From Laccaria trichodermophora (lineage: Eukaryota > Basidiomycota > Agaricomycetes > Agaricales > Hydnangiaceae), in NCBI GenBank assembly GCA_018417955.1, contig JACTVC010000015.1:707862-771861 (forward strand): a stretch of DNA of 64,000 nt, in the 5' to 3' direction. The notes under the pieces are model-generated. The model saw only the letters and a list, made by a program, of their open reading frames with translations. It was not told where the DNA came from and made no database searches. The position numbers and the translations under genes were made by a program. Of this stretch, positions 45,334-55,400 are shown one piece after another. Each line of letters begins with the position of its first letter. The first letter of the stretch is position 1.

Positions 45334-45930
45334 TCAAACCTCCTCCAAATACCCTTGAACAATCAAATGCTCAACATCTGCCCTCCTAACCATAAACCTC
45401 TGCCCTTTCTTAAAATCAATACTCCCCAGTTCAGTCTGAATAACGCCACAATCCCTGACAACCCTCACAAGCGCATGAATGTCCTTCGGCGGAATCGTAA
45501 TACTTGCAGTAACGTCCAACTCGTGCGTAAACTCGCTCCGGAACTCCATAATCGACGAATTATACTGCCTTAAATAGTCCACCTCATGAGGCGACATCCT
45601 TCCCCTCAACTCCTGATTGGATAGGATGTGGGGGAGTGCTCCGCCCACGGACCAATACAGATCTCTCAGTCGATCGACACGGTGCGCGTGGTAGGCTAGT
45701 AAGCATCGCTTGTTGCGGTTGATCGCGGTTTGGATGATGAGCAACGCAGGAGGCGGTGAGCCACCCTCAAATGGGATGGCGTCGATGGCTTTTTCGAGGT
45801 CGCGCTGCTCGCGGATGAGAGATCGGACGAGGGTGTCGTTGTATTTCAGAAAAGTGTCCGTCTGCGTTGATCGACGCGATTCGAGGAGGAGTTGGGTCCC
45901 AAGCTCGCCATATTGTCGCGCGTCGTTCAT
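45334..45930 (-). CDS. PSF1: GINS complex subunit Psf1
   Basis: Single exon of 198 residues, the usual Psf1 length. Key blocks: YGELGTQLLLESRRS at the N-terminus, LVRSLIREQRDLEKAI, NRNKRCLLAYHAHRVDRLRD then LYW, MSPHEVDYLRQYNSSIMEFR, IPPKDIHALVRVVRDCGVIQ then TELGSIDFKKGQRFMVRRAD, and VEHLIVQGYLEEV. GINS (Sld5-Psf1-Psf2-Psf3) binds Cdc45 and Mcm2-7 to form the replicative CMG helicase in the nucleus. ATG 45930 (MNDARQYGEL) was chosen because it sits just before the conserved start; the frame stays open further upstream. The gene is separated by about 125 bp from the next - strand gene. Confidence 0.93.
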   Translation of the reverse strand: MNDARQYGELGTQLLLESRRSTQTDTFLKYNDTLVRSLIREQRDLEKAIDAIPFEGGSPPPALLIIQTAINRNKRCLLAYHAHRVDRLRDLYWSVGGALPHILSNQELRGRMSPHEVDYLRQYNSSIMEFRSEFTHELDVTASITIPPKDIHALVRVVRDCGVIQTELGSIDFKKGQRFMVRRADVEHLIVQGYLEEV

Positions 45931-46464
45931 GTGTGAGATCAAAAGCAGATCAAAAGCAAACAGACACGTGATCGACGCGTCGGTTATCCTTTGTTCCGCA
46001 ATCCGCTTCAAGTCCTTCCGTATTACGATCCGCGTACTCATCGTCGGGTCAATCTTACTCCAGTCCGATATGAAACGGAACCTATTCATTCAAGGCGTCA
46101 TTGACATTCGGATGGGAGATGGTCCACAATTCATGAACTTCAGTAATCAAACTACCCACATGCCCCAAACACGAGGCTTGATCATATCGAATTCGATTCG
46201 ATTCAAGGAGAAAATTTCGTCGCTCTTGATCATTCTTTTGCATTTGTTTACTCACCGGAAGTTGGGACCCTTTTTCCCTACGCAGCGTGCCAGTGATCGA
46301 TGACCTACTGTATTTAAAAAGCGTCGAGGATCGCCCACGGATGCATCGCACCTTCCAGGTTCCAAGTTGAACCATCCATCGACGCCGTCGCCTAGAATAT
46401 AGTCTGTCTTTTAGTATCCTGCCATCCTCCACCCTCTCCCAAAGCCCATCTCACCCAAAAAGAT
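45931..46464. other. Intergenic, probable divergent promoter region
   Basis: Lies between PSF1 (- strand) and the + strand gene at 46465, so it may drive both. A - strand open frame covers 46082-46432 with some protein-like content (ERRNFLLESNRIRYDQASCL), but no family is recognised. Confidence 0.4.
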
Positions 46465-47058
46465 ATGCCCTCATCAACCCCCTCCACATACCTCTACATC
46501 CTTCTCTCCTACCGCGCCGAGAACCACACAACATCTTACCGCTGGTCCTTAGCCCCCTCTGCACGAAAAGACGGCCCATACGGTCCAACAGACGTATACG
46601 CAATCGATAACCCAGGCGGAACGTGGACAAAGAACTATACGTACCACCAAGACTTGACATCCCCCTCCTCCTCCTCCTCCTCCTCCTCCTCGTCAAGTCC
46701 AAGTTCAAGTCCAAACTCCCAAAACTTCTCAAGTCTACTAGGCTGCGTTCGCCTCCCATGCATACCAGCACCTCAATCCGACATATCCGCGTTCATAACC
46801 CAATACCCCGCCCACTCACCCTCTCCGCTGAGCCGTCTCCCATGCTCGAGAGTCGACGGCGCGGACCCACTGGAACAGTGGTCCTGCGCGCGCTGGGCAA
46901 TCCACATCATAACCGACCTCATATACGCAGGGTTGCTCCCAGAGGACCTGGCAAGGGACTCGGAGGCGTTTTATTGGAGGGTGCAGAAGCTTGGTCTTGC
47001 GATGCATGGGATGTCGAAGAGGGCACCGGGGGTGTTGAAGGTGGTTGATTATGCGTGA
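46465..47058 (+). CDS. Conserved uncharacterised fungal protein, single exon
   Basis: 197 residues from ATG 46465 (MPSSTPSTYLYILLSYRAEN). Conserved blocks: YRWSLAPSARKDGPYGPTDV, LLGCVRLPCIPAPQSDISAF, DPLEQWSCARWAIHIITDLI and DSEAFYWRVQKLGLAMHGMS, ending VLKVVDYA. A run of about 11 consecutive serine codons near 46665-46690 is a triplet repeat (tcc) and probably varies in length. I know this family only as hypothetical agaricomycete proteins. No signal peptide or membrane segment. Confidence 0.8.
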   Translation: MPSSTPSTYLYILLSYRAENHTTSYRWSLAPSARKDGPYGPTDVYAIDNPGGTWTKNYTYHQDLTSPSSSSSSSSSSSPSSSPNSQNFSSLLGCVRLPCIPAPQSDISAFITQYPAHSPSPLSRLPCSRVDGADPLEQWSCARWAIHIITDLIYAGLLPEDLARDSEAFYWRVQKLGLAMHGMSKRAPGVLKVVDYA

Positions 47059-49343
47059 TGATAGCGAAGTGTGTGTGGATTACGCGTGATGACGCATGAT
47101 GACCAGGGTGACGCGTGCAGGCTCAGGTTCAGAGCTCGGGAATCGGAGGAACGGTTGAAGGGGTTATTTTGCTTGATGGGAGTTCATTAATTACGAACTC
47201 GAGTTCATTACTACTAGGTAGCGCTTAATTTATCGGCGTCTGCTCAACATGCTTAGATAGACGGGAGGATGGATGACGTGCATCGGATCTTACTATCCGC
47301 AGTGAGGTACCGGTACATGAGGCGAATGGGGTTTAGACCCGGGAAGACCTCGAGGACTGATCATGGACGGCGACTTCAGTAAACCCTGCTCCCTGGGTGA
47401 CCAGAAACGGAATTGAGGTTTAGGGTTTTTTCGTGATCAGACCACGAACCATCCCAAGTCCATTCCCCCTGGGTATCAATTTGAAATTTTTTTGCAATCG
47501 TGTGCATGTGTGAGCTCCACTGCGCAGACCGATGAAAATAATCGGGAGATAACTCCAAGTTCATCGTGAACAATCCAAATGCCCTCAAGCAATACAATAG
47601 CTTTTCAGCTTTGCGTGGAGTAAGTCAATTGGGTGGCAGAGACAGGCCATATCCAGTCCGAATCAATGTCCAGAACCCACCAACACGAACCCGCAGTTGC
47701 TTCATTAACGGATCCAGTTCTTGTGCCATCTAGTTTTCGGGGCTCCCTAATGACGTCCACAACTTCCACCGATCACAACTGCAGGGGAGTCTGCTATGAT
47801 CCAAATCCGTGTTTCTAGGAGGGTTTGAGAACGTTATTCAATATTCACAAGAGATCGAAAGAAGCAAAAGGGGGGACAAAATAGTGTCATCGGTAGCATT
47901 TTGCTCTCCCAAACAAATTGCAAATTTCCCCAGGTCGAGATTTCACATTTCCGAGCACCTAGAATTGCGGTCACCTGAAGTCAAACCCTAAACCCTCAGT
48001 CCCCGCCCGAGAGCGTCACAAACTCGAGGAGGCTTGAGCGCTCATCATAAACATCACACTGTCCACGTCCACGTCATGAACAAGACTCGGAGGTTATCGT
48101 CAATAAGCTACGGATGATCAAGACGACAATGACCATGAATCGATCGGAGCTGCCCGGCAGAACGAAGTTCAAGAAGCTCCGGAAACTTTCAAAGACCCAG
48201 GTGGTACAATGAAGACATCACAGCAACCAATCGGACTCTTTCGAAAGTGTTCAGATGGATTGCCGAAGAATCCGGAAACTTGCTGAACGCAAAGTGAAGG
48301 GACTTCCGTCCGAGAAAGGCGGGGTAAGTAGTTCCACGTTCGAGTTCAGGGAGTCGTCTCCCAAATGCCAATTCAAAAATCCTGCAGTCGTGAAGGGAGT
48401 ACAATAGTATTCACCAGGACCCCAACGAGCCCTAACAGCTTATTACCGCAGCACGCTCAAAATGCCTGTTTTGATTCCATGGGACATGCAAAGAATCCGT
48501 CGGTAAACAAGATCAGCTGCGGAGGTGTCCATCGAGAAAAACGTGGGTCCGTCGGTACTCGTATCAAGCTCTAGACCTTGACAGGGAAAGTTGCGTTCGG
48601 GTCTTGCGTTAGAGAGAGACATATCGAGGACATCGAGGAGCGGGTCAAGAATACGTTGGTGGAGGGGGAGAAGAGAGAGATGAACTGCCTGGCAGTTTTG
48701 GGGCGGAGATCCGAGAGTGGGCCATCTTGTGATTTGTGGAAGCACACATGGAAAGGGTCGAGACCACATGTTAGGCGCGAGGGAGAACAAGTGATTGTGT
48801 TGGAAATTGGTAACGAGGATCGACCAAGAGTCCCCACAGATCTACGTTGGTTTCAATTGGAGGCTAGTATGCACCCCATTTTCCTCCGCTAAAGCCATCC
48901 CTGCTGTTGGCCTCGCTGGCTTGCATGGGAGTTTGTTCCCCCATCGTCGGATCCAAGCTCGCATGGAAAGAATTGAACCAAATGGCTCTTGTGGTCGATG
49001 CTTTTGGTCCGAGAGGAGTCACAGGTGCGGAAAAGGTGCCCGTCAGGAAATTTCGAATGCGCCGATGTGCATACACCTAAAACCGAGCACTGCAGAGTAT
49101 TCTATCAAATTTCTCCGCGGCTTGTTCGTAACCAAGTTGTGAGTGTACCAAAACGTTGTATCGATACCATTTTGTGTCGATAGGCGGGAAGATAGCGCAA
49201 TGGAGGCCATTGGGGGTGACGGTAGGAGGTCGTCAGAGTATTTACGAGAGTACCGCACAAACATCACATGACACATCATGCATCATTGTCTCAGTCTGAC
49301 ATTGACTCCACTCTACAATCACCAAAGTCCATTCTAATTTTCA
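47059..49343. other. 2.3-kb gene-poor region
   Basis: No convincing gene. Open frames on both strands between 48440 and 49280 lack recognisable blocks or coherent splice sites. No element ends seen. Confidence 0.4.
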
Positions 49344-49622
49344 TCATTCCCGCCCGCAGTCCCCAAAACCTTTGTCACTGGATTTGCAACATTTCTTATA
49401 CTCCTCAGTCTTGCCCTCAACGTCGCAGACGGGTTTCGGGAAGGCATCATGGAGTTCAGCGTTCATAACGTCCTTGCAACACTTTTCGGACGACTTGGCG
49501 TCATATTTAGCAATTGTGCCCACGGCCCCCTGTTTCTTGGTATAGCACCGGCACGAAACGGCAGAAGAAAAGTGGACGAGCGCCGCGAGAGCAACGAAGG
49601 TGGAGATGTTGATTACTTTCAT
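49344..49622 (-). CDS. Small secreted cysteine-rich protein
   Basis: 92 residues from ATG 49622. The start MKVINISTFVALAALVHFSS is a clear signal peptide, probably cleaved near SSAVS. The mature part of about 70 residues has eight cysteines in the order C-x-C, CC, C, CC, C (SCRCYTKK, SEKCCKDV, KPVCDVEG, YKKCCKSS, GDCGRE), which suits four disulfides. No hydrophobin spacing, so it belongs to the general class of fungal small secreted proteins. Some of these act as effectors; nothing here proves that role. Intronless in this reading. Confidence 0.75.
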   Translation of the reverse strand: MKVINISTFVALAALVHFSSAVSCRCYTKKQGAVGTIAKYDAKSSEKCCKDVMNAELHDAFPKPVCDVEGKTEEYKKCCKSSDKGFGDCGRE

Positions 49623-50144
49623 GACGATCTGCTCCGAGTCAATGATAAGCACAAGAGGAATTTGGGTATTTGGAACTTACTGTTCAATGCCAGTGTATTA
49701 CTGAAAAGGCGCTGTACTCGATTGGAGCTCTGGCCTGACGACATCTCGTTTTTAACAGCCTTCCAAATGAAGCTGATAGTGCTTGGAAGGAAGCATTGAC
49801 CTTGTCAGCAAGCGTGGGGGCCGAGCAAAGTCACTCTCTAGCGAGTTTCTGGCGGATCTTTGTCTGGAATGGCATATTATTCGGCTGGGTACATTTTACT
49901 GTTCAGTGCACGTACTGATTGTGAAAAGGTCATGAGGCCTCTTGTCTGGCATGTTAATCGGCTGTTGGTGATTCAGAAGTCTAGGATCTTCCGTGAGTTG
50001 AGCTCTAATCGCTTCGCCGTCGTCTGAACAAGTTCTGGATTTCTTTTGCGGTCGATAGTAGTAAGCGAAAACCCTGACCCACACGAGAGACACTACAGTA
50101 CGCTAACGTTCTAATAGGCAATCTCGGTTCTTATCTTTTTCTAG
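49623..50144. other. Intergenic, may hold 5' exons of the next pseudogene
   Basis: About 520 bp without a clear gene. A splice acceptor (tttttctag) ends at 50144 directly before the first recognisable exon of the broken gene. Confidence 0.4.
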
Positions 50145-50449
50145 TATATTACCGATTATACGATGAAGAGGGTGAAATGAAATCGAAAACAGTTTTTGAC
50201 GGAAATGATGCCTCCTTGGGTCGCGTAGACACATTATCCGTTGCGCCACCTCACACCGTGGCCTCGTTGAAATCCTGCATCGCGAGAGCCGAACGCATCG
50301 TAGATCGGGAGATTCGAGGACACCGACGGTTGAGCGCTAAGCCCTCATGAAGGACGCTGACTGGGCATCCCTTCTCGTAGAGACCTTTCCGGGTCGCCTT
50401 CAAGGTGACCCTTTATCCTTAGTCTACGGGCCAAAAAAGCTGGGTCAAG
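50145..50449 (+). pseudogene. Broken gene of an uncharacterised agaricomycete family
   Basis: After the acceptor at 50144 the frame reads VYYRLYDEEGEMKSKTVFDG, ASLGRVDTLSVAPPHTVASL and KSCIARAERIVD. Near 50315-50345 the frame is lost: EDTDG is followed by TGA and about eight extra bases. Then MKDADWASLLVETFPGRLQG and DPLSLVYGPKK continue. The family (YYRLY ... APPHTVASLK ... FPG..EDEPLALVYG) is familiar from many Agaricomycetes but has no established function. A 1169-bp element interrupts the locus immediately downstream. Confidence 0.7.
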
Positions 50450-50456
50450 GATCACC

Positions 50457-51625
50457 CTCAGTAAAAAGCGAAGTCAAGAAAAATCATACGAAGTCAGAGG
50501 TCAGTCAGACGTATGTCACACGTCTGTAATCTTCACGCCAGCCTTCCCTTGGCATCAAATGGGAGGTGAGTTTAGTCAGAGGTTAGTATCAACATTGTCG
50601 TACATCTTATATACATGTCTGTGCCAAGAATTTTCGAAATGGTTCGTTTTTTTCTCTCAAATTTCCGATATACATGTGCTACCAACAGTTGTGTGTGCCG
50701 ACGCGTGTGAACAACTTCAAGTCATGAGCTGCAGTTTGTTCAAGTCCATTGAAACTCCGACATCATGTTGAATTTTGAATTTCCCAACACGGAAATTCAT
50801 TGTTCTTCCCTCCCACCACACTTCTAAGTCAACGAACGGCCTCCTCTTTCCGTCGACGAATGGTCTCCTCAGCGAACGGCCTCCCCCTTCTCTCGACCAA
50901 TGGCCTCCTGCCTCTCTCGATGGATGGCCTCCCCTTGGCGAATGGCCTCTCCCACTCTCGACGGATGGCTTCTCGGCGAATGGCTTCTCGGCGAATGGCG
51001 TCCTCCCTCTCTCGACGGACGACGGACGGCCTCTGGGTGAATGGCCTCCTCCCTCTCTCGACGGACGGTTTCCCCTCTCGGCGAATGGCCTCCTCCTTCT
51101 CTCGATGGACAGCCTGCTCCCTCTCTCGACGGACGGCCTCCTCCCTCCCTTGCGAACAACTTCCTCCCTCCCTGAATGGTTGTCGTACTTCCCTCGACGA
51201 ACGGCCCCCCCTCCCTCGACAAACGGTCCCTTCCTTCCCTTGACGAATAGTCTTCCCCTTCTCTCAGTGAACGGCCTCCTCTCCTCTCCTCCCTTGACAA
51301 ATGCTCTCCTCGTGTGTGTTAGTCCCCTCATACTATACTCCTTAGGCTATAGGCCCACTCCATGTATTTCTTAAAGGAGTCAAATACAATTTTGTTCAGT
51401 CTATTTCCTGACCCAAATTGAGCCCAAGCAATCAATGACTGAGATATGACGAGTACATGACTGTGGCGTAATATATGATTTGCCGTGTGCAACTAATGTA
51501 TGACTGTTGTTTGACTATTGTAATACGAGCGTAGTCAGAAGCGCTTAAAAAAAACGACATTTAGTCATACAACCTCAAATTCGTGACTTTCTTCTGACCA
51601 ACTTCTGACTTCGCTCTTTACTGAG
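50457..51625. mobile_element. 1169-bp inverted-repeat element carrying a minisatellite
   Basis: The left end CTCAGTAAAAAGCGAAGTCA and the right end, read in reverse (CTCAGTAAAGAGCGAAGTCA), match at 19 of 20 bases. The word GATCACC flanks it at 50450-50456 and 51626-51632, giving a 7- or 8-bp target duplication as for hAT elements. Sub-ends carry repeated agtcaga/gtcatac words. The middle is a CpG-rich minisatellite. No coding capacity for a transposase. Confidence 0.85.
50860..51300. repeat. CpG-rich minisatellite inside the 1169-bp element
   Basis: Variants of ctctcgacggacggcctcct and cggcgaatggcctcctccct repeat every 20-35 bp. Both strands stay open in more than one frame (for example 50717-51331 on the - strand), which reflects the repeat, not a gene. 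Confidence 0.85.
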
Positions 51626-51632
51626 GATCACC

Positions 51633-52493
51633 CACGAGGCTGATTCAAACGATTACTTATTGCAGTGAGTAGAATATTCAAAGACTCGCCCGCCGTATCC
51701 TTACGCTTGTCATTCAAGGTCCTCATGACCAGAGCATTTCCACATGGCATGCGCATAGCGAAGGAGATATTCTCCGCGACGACAACACTACCGGATCCGC
51801 GCAAAGTCGGATCGTGGGCAGAGTCTTGCAAACCAACCCCATCCAAATCCAGCTCAAGATGCGTAATGGAAAGACTCTCGAGGAAGCTGCACCTGCCTCT
51901 AAACTCACAGCAGAGAAAACTCTGGCATATGCTTAATAGCATTGAGATAACAAACTTGAAAAGGGGAATGGAGGAAGCTATTGTGACGAAGGACGAGGCG
52001 TTGAAGGAGTTAGATGCAGAACGAACCAAGATGCAAAAAGAGATGACAAAATGGGAAGAGAGGAAGGAATTAGTAGATGGTCTCGCTTCAGCTAGACAAG
52101 ACGTGAAAAAGAGTCAAGAGGAGGCGGAACGCAGATTGTCTGAAACGCCGCCCTGGAGCATCTGGGTTCGCTCTGGGGGGGACAAAAGACTTCATGAGAC
52201 CGCTGTATCAGAATATCCTGGACCGCAACCCTGAAAGTCCGGAGGCCTTGGAGTGGCACGCACGGCACACATCCGCTGAAGGGCTGGCCAGTACTATGGG
52301 AGTCTTCTTCACGTCGCCTGAGTATGTGGCCGAAGGATTATCAACGGAGGCGACGGTTGACAGATATTATTTAATGCTTATGGGTCGCCAACCTGAGCCC
52401 CAGGGGAAAGCACATTGCAATTGGGTTCGGGAGATCCAGCGGGGCATGACCCTCCCGAAGGTGGCCGACAGTTTTGTCAGTAGCAATGAATAA
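51633..52493 (+). pseudogene. Coiled-coil and DUF4214-like coding remnants
   Basis: Three pieces. At 51673-51935 a frame with protein character reads SRIVGRVLQTNPIQIQLKMR then NGKTLEEAAP. From about 51940 a coiled coil (LKRGMEEAIVTKDEALKELD, RTKMQKEMTKWEERK) follows. From about 52190 another frame reads DFMRPLYQNILDRNPESPEA, TVDRYYLMLMGRQPEPQGKA and EIQRGMTLPKVADSFVSSNE, which resembles the DUF4214/phycobilisome-linker-like repeat. A run of seven G near 52176 lies at the frame change. Frame changes without clean splice sites suggest decay, though a real multi-exon gene cannot be excluded. Confidence 0.5.
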
Positions 52494-52935
52494 GTGGCGC
52501 CCGATCCAATTCATTGGCCTGTGTTATGATACCCCATGCCACTTCCTCGCGTCGTCCTTCGCCTCCTCCCCTCCCAATCATCCGAGTCGTCGTGTGCTTA
52601 CTCAACCTGTCTCACGCACGAAGCACCAATGATTCACATCCCAAACGCAAACCATGGCCATAGATACTAATAATTAAGCAATAGATAAGAGTGACTATGT
52701 ACATACGGGCGCTAGAACTGATAGAGAGGAACATAACTTAGATCAGGAAAGACAAGCCTCAAAGTCACGTATTATGTAGAGGTGTTTCGACGCGAGTGGA
52801 AATGGGAGATAGATCCGGTACAGCGAGACCAGAGGAGGAGAGACGTTGGATACAAGGGATGAACATGAAAAGAAAAAATCAAACGAAACCTCCGCTGCGT
52901 AACTCACCCAACAGGGTGAGGGGGGTAACGGAGGA
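52494..52935. other. Intergenic between convergent genes
   Basis: 3' flanks of the DUF4214-like and TPR genes. No further feature. Confidence 0.4.
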
Positions 52936-54420
52936 TTATCGCCTTGTCGGGGATACTGGGGTCGGAGGGTAGTCTACTTGTGACGGACGCGACCGTAGCG
53001 TAACCGAGGTGGACTCGTTTCTGGTGAAGACAGAGGATATGCCCGTCCTACCCTCTCGTTCATCCTGGAGAGCCCTTTTCGCACCGTTGAGGGTTTCTTG
53101 ATAATAGGTGAAATCGTCATTGTCACCTGGACAATGGGAGACGACATCCTCATATGCCTGAATTCCCCTGATAAGGTCACCCTCTTCCCCCGACTTGATA
53201 TACTTTGTCAGATAAATTTTCCCGAGGTTGTTCTGAATTTTGAGGTAAAGAGGGTCATCCGTAGGGCATGTGTGTAGAGCTTTCTTGTTGTAAAAAATGG
53301 CAGCTTCTAGTGTCGCCCCTGCTACCTCCCCAACGCCCTGACACCGGATGTATATGGCAGAAGCAAGGCTGCTGCATAAAATGGGATTGGGACCGTCTTC
53401 CTGATCAGGGTCGATGGCGTCGCGATAGTGTTGAATAGCTTCATCCAGATCCGTGACGTTTTTTGGGCTGGTTTGAACGTAGCGAGCGGCAAGGACGTTG
53501 GCGAGACTAATGAGAGCCTTGGCATGGATAATGTTATCAGAGCCGTTAGAGAGTTTCAATGCCTCTCGACCGCGAAGTACTGCCTCATCTAGATCGTTGC
53601 GCCGACCATTCTCTAGTTCGCAAAGCTTCCAAAGAGCATTCGTGAGGTTTATGAGCGGTACCTGCCGCTCCGTCCCTTCATCCGTCAAATCTAGTATCCT
53701 TCGTAGGACGTCAACTTTCCCGACAACATCGCCGATATCTCGCGAGCAACGATAGTGGCTGTCGTATGCTTGTGCAAGGTTTTCGAGAGCCAATAGAAGC
53801 AAAGGACGACGGGTGGGTTTTGGGACGCAAAGCTCTACAGCTTCGCGAAGGAAAATAATGGCATTCATCAAGTCATCTTTCCTGTCTTCCTGAACAAGAG
53901 CGATGCTGAGATTAATGAGACAGATTGGACGATTTGGATCCTGTTTCTTCGGCCTAAGTTGAAGAGCAGATCGATAATTTTCGATCGCTTTGCCAATGTT
54001 AGACTCAGTATCCGGAAAAGCTTCCGGATCGCCTATTTCCAGGCGAAAGAGTGTAAAGTAGACCGTGCCGAGGTTGGTGTAGCCAGTGGCTCGACGTCCG
54101 TGCTTGTCGGGCTTGTCGGGCAAGAGGCGAAGGGCTTCTTCGTAGTAGGTTATCAGGGTGGAAGAGCCCTCCTTTGTTACGGCACCATGACATTGTGCCC
54201 AAAGAGCCATAGCAGTGTGCAAAAGAGAGTCCGAGCGACGTGGATGATCCGGTACACGGATGTCCAAGGCTGCCTGATGATTTCGTACTGCCTCCTCCAA
54301 ATACGGCGACACACGCGTTTCCTCGTGCTTCCACGCTTCGGCACCAGCAGCAAACAGAGCGCCAGATGGATCCTTGGTGCAGCAGCAAAGGTCTCTGATA
54401 AATTTTAGAATGGACGACAT
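52936..54420 (-). CDS. TPR-repeat protein, complete, single exon
   Basis: 494 residues from ATG 54420 (MSSILKFIRDLCCCTKDPSG) to a Ser/Pro-rich tail. Between residues about 40 and 440 there are eight or nine tetratricopeptide-like helix pairs: EEAVRNHQAALDIR, TYYEEALRLLPDKPDKHGRR, NIGKAIENYRSALQLRPKK, ALENLAQAYDSHY, DLDEAVLRGREALKLSNGSD, DLDEAIQHYRDAIDP, EAAIFYNKKALHTCP, DLIRGIQAYEDVVSHCPGDN. It is a scaffold for protein-protein contacts; partner unknown. Close paralogues are the broken gene at 1-1039 and the partial gene at 63004. A CCC run near the N-terminus could be lipidated (inference). Confidence 0.9.
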   Translation of the reverse strand: MSSILKFIRDLCCCTKDPSGALFAAGAEAWKHEETRVSPYLEEAVRNHQAALDIRVPDHPRRSDSLLHTAMALWAQCHGAVTKEGSSTLITYYEEALRLLPDKPDKHGRRATGYTNLGTVYFTLFRLEIGDPEAFPDTESNIGKAIENYRSALQLRPKKQDPNRPICLINLSIALVQEDRKDDLMNAIIFLREAVELCVPKPTRRPLLLLALENLAQAYDSHYRCSRDIGDVVGKVDVLRRILDLTDEGTERQVPLINLTNALWKLCELENGRRNDLDEAVLRGREALKLSNGSDNIIHAKALISLANVLAARYVQTSPKNVTDLDEAIQHYRDAIDPDQEDGPNPILCSSLASAIYIRCQGVGEVAGATLEAAIFYNKKALHTCPTDDPLYLKIQNNLGKIYLTKYIKSGEEGDLIRGIQAYEDVVSHCPGDNDDFTYYQETLNGAKRALQDEREGRTGISSVFTRNESTSVTLRSRPSQVDYPPTPVSPTRR

Positions 54421-55400
54421 GACGACCGGCTTTTATTGCAGGGCAGTAAGTAAGAACTCGAAACGACGAGTGCGCAAGCTGCTCACAACCTCAACGAATT
54501 TGCGTACACTCGATGATTGCGTCGTTTTGGGGACGGGTCGATGCGGATCCGGAGTAAAAGACCTGGGCAACAGAATTCGAAGGTGTTGGATTGTAGAGAG
54601 CGTGCCGACGACGACTTGGTCTTTATGGTACTCATGGCTCAACAACGCGCCTCTGAAACGCATGTTGTGCCTGCATGTTCCTCTCAAACATCAGGCGCCA
54701 CATTCGAAGTCAAGACTCTAAAAAGGCCCCGCGGTGGTAGTTTTTTACGTCAGGGGAGTCGGAGTCGACGTACCTGTGTATGTGGGGAGTAGATGGGAGC
54801 CTCGGCAGCGCAACAGAAACTTGGTCAAATTTATGTCTATTCTTGAGGGATAAAAAGCCTGACGTAGACGGATGCTTGGTGACGCGAAGATTTCAGAAGA
54901 CGCTTCCTAGATAAGCCAAATCGAGCGAAACGAAAAATATTGACGCCAGCTCCTGATCCCCCACATTCCTAACATGTTTCTTGCCTATCTTTATCTCAAG
55001 AATGAAAGCCATGAGGAGCGTGCAACGACGTGGCGATGTGCTACCACAAGTCGAACAGGTGTATCAGCAAACACGTGTTGCTAATACAGGGCCCAGGCCC
55101 ATCGTGAGCTGTAGATCGTTGGTAGATCGCATCCTGTGCACGAACCGCCTGCGGAGAGGTAATCTCCAATAACTTAGTCTGGTCGTGCCCTCTCGGCCCA
55201 TGAAACGGATGCGCATCTAAGAGAGGGCATAGCATGACCTTCAGTCTTTCGTTCGGAAAAGTTTTGAAATCTCGTTGGTACGAAACCCTTCAATACATAT
55301 AACGGTAGGCAGACCAAAGGCAGACGGCGCAGGCTAGGGAAACGTCTTTTTAAGCTTTGATAACGTGAGAAGTAACCAAGACTCAGAGATCAAACTTGTA
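54421..55400. other. Intergenic, no gene seen
   Basis: About 1 kb with the TPR gene promoter on its left side and the end of UTP22 on its right. Nothing recognised. Confidence 0.4.

Noticed and set aside
47980..48000. Telomere-like aaccctaaaccct
   Set aside because: Only about two units; not an array and not near a chromosome end as far as the sequence shows.
50717..51374. Open frames of about 200 codons on both strands
   Set aside because: They are products of the CpG-rich minisatellite inside the 1169-bp element.
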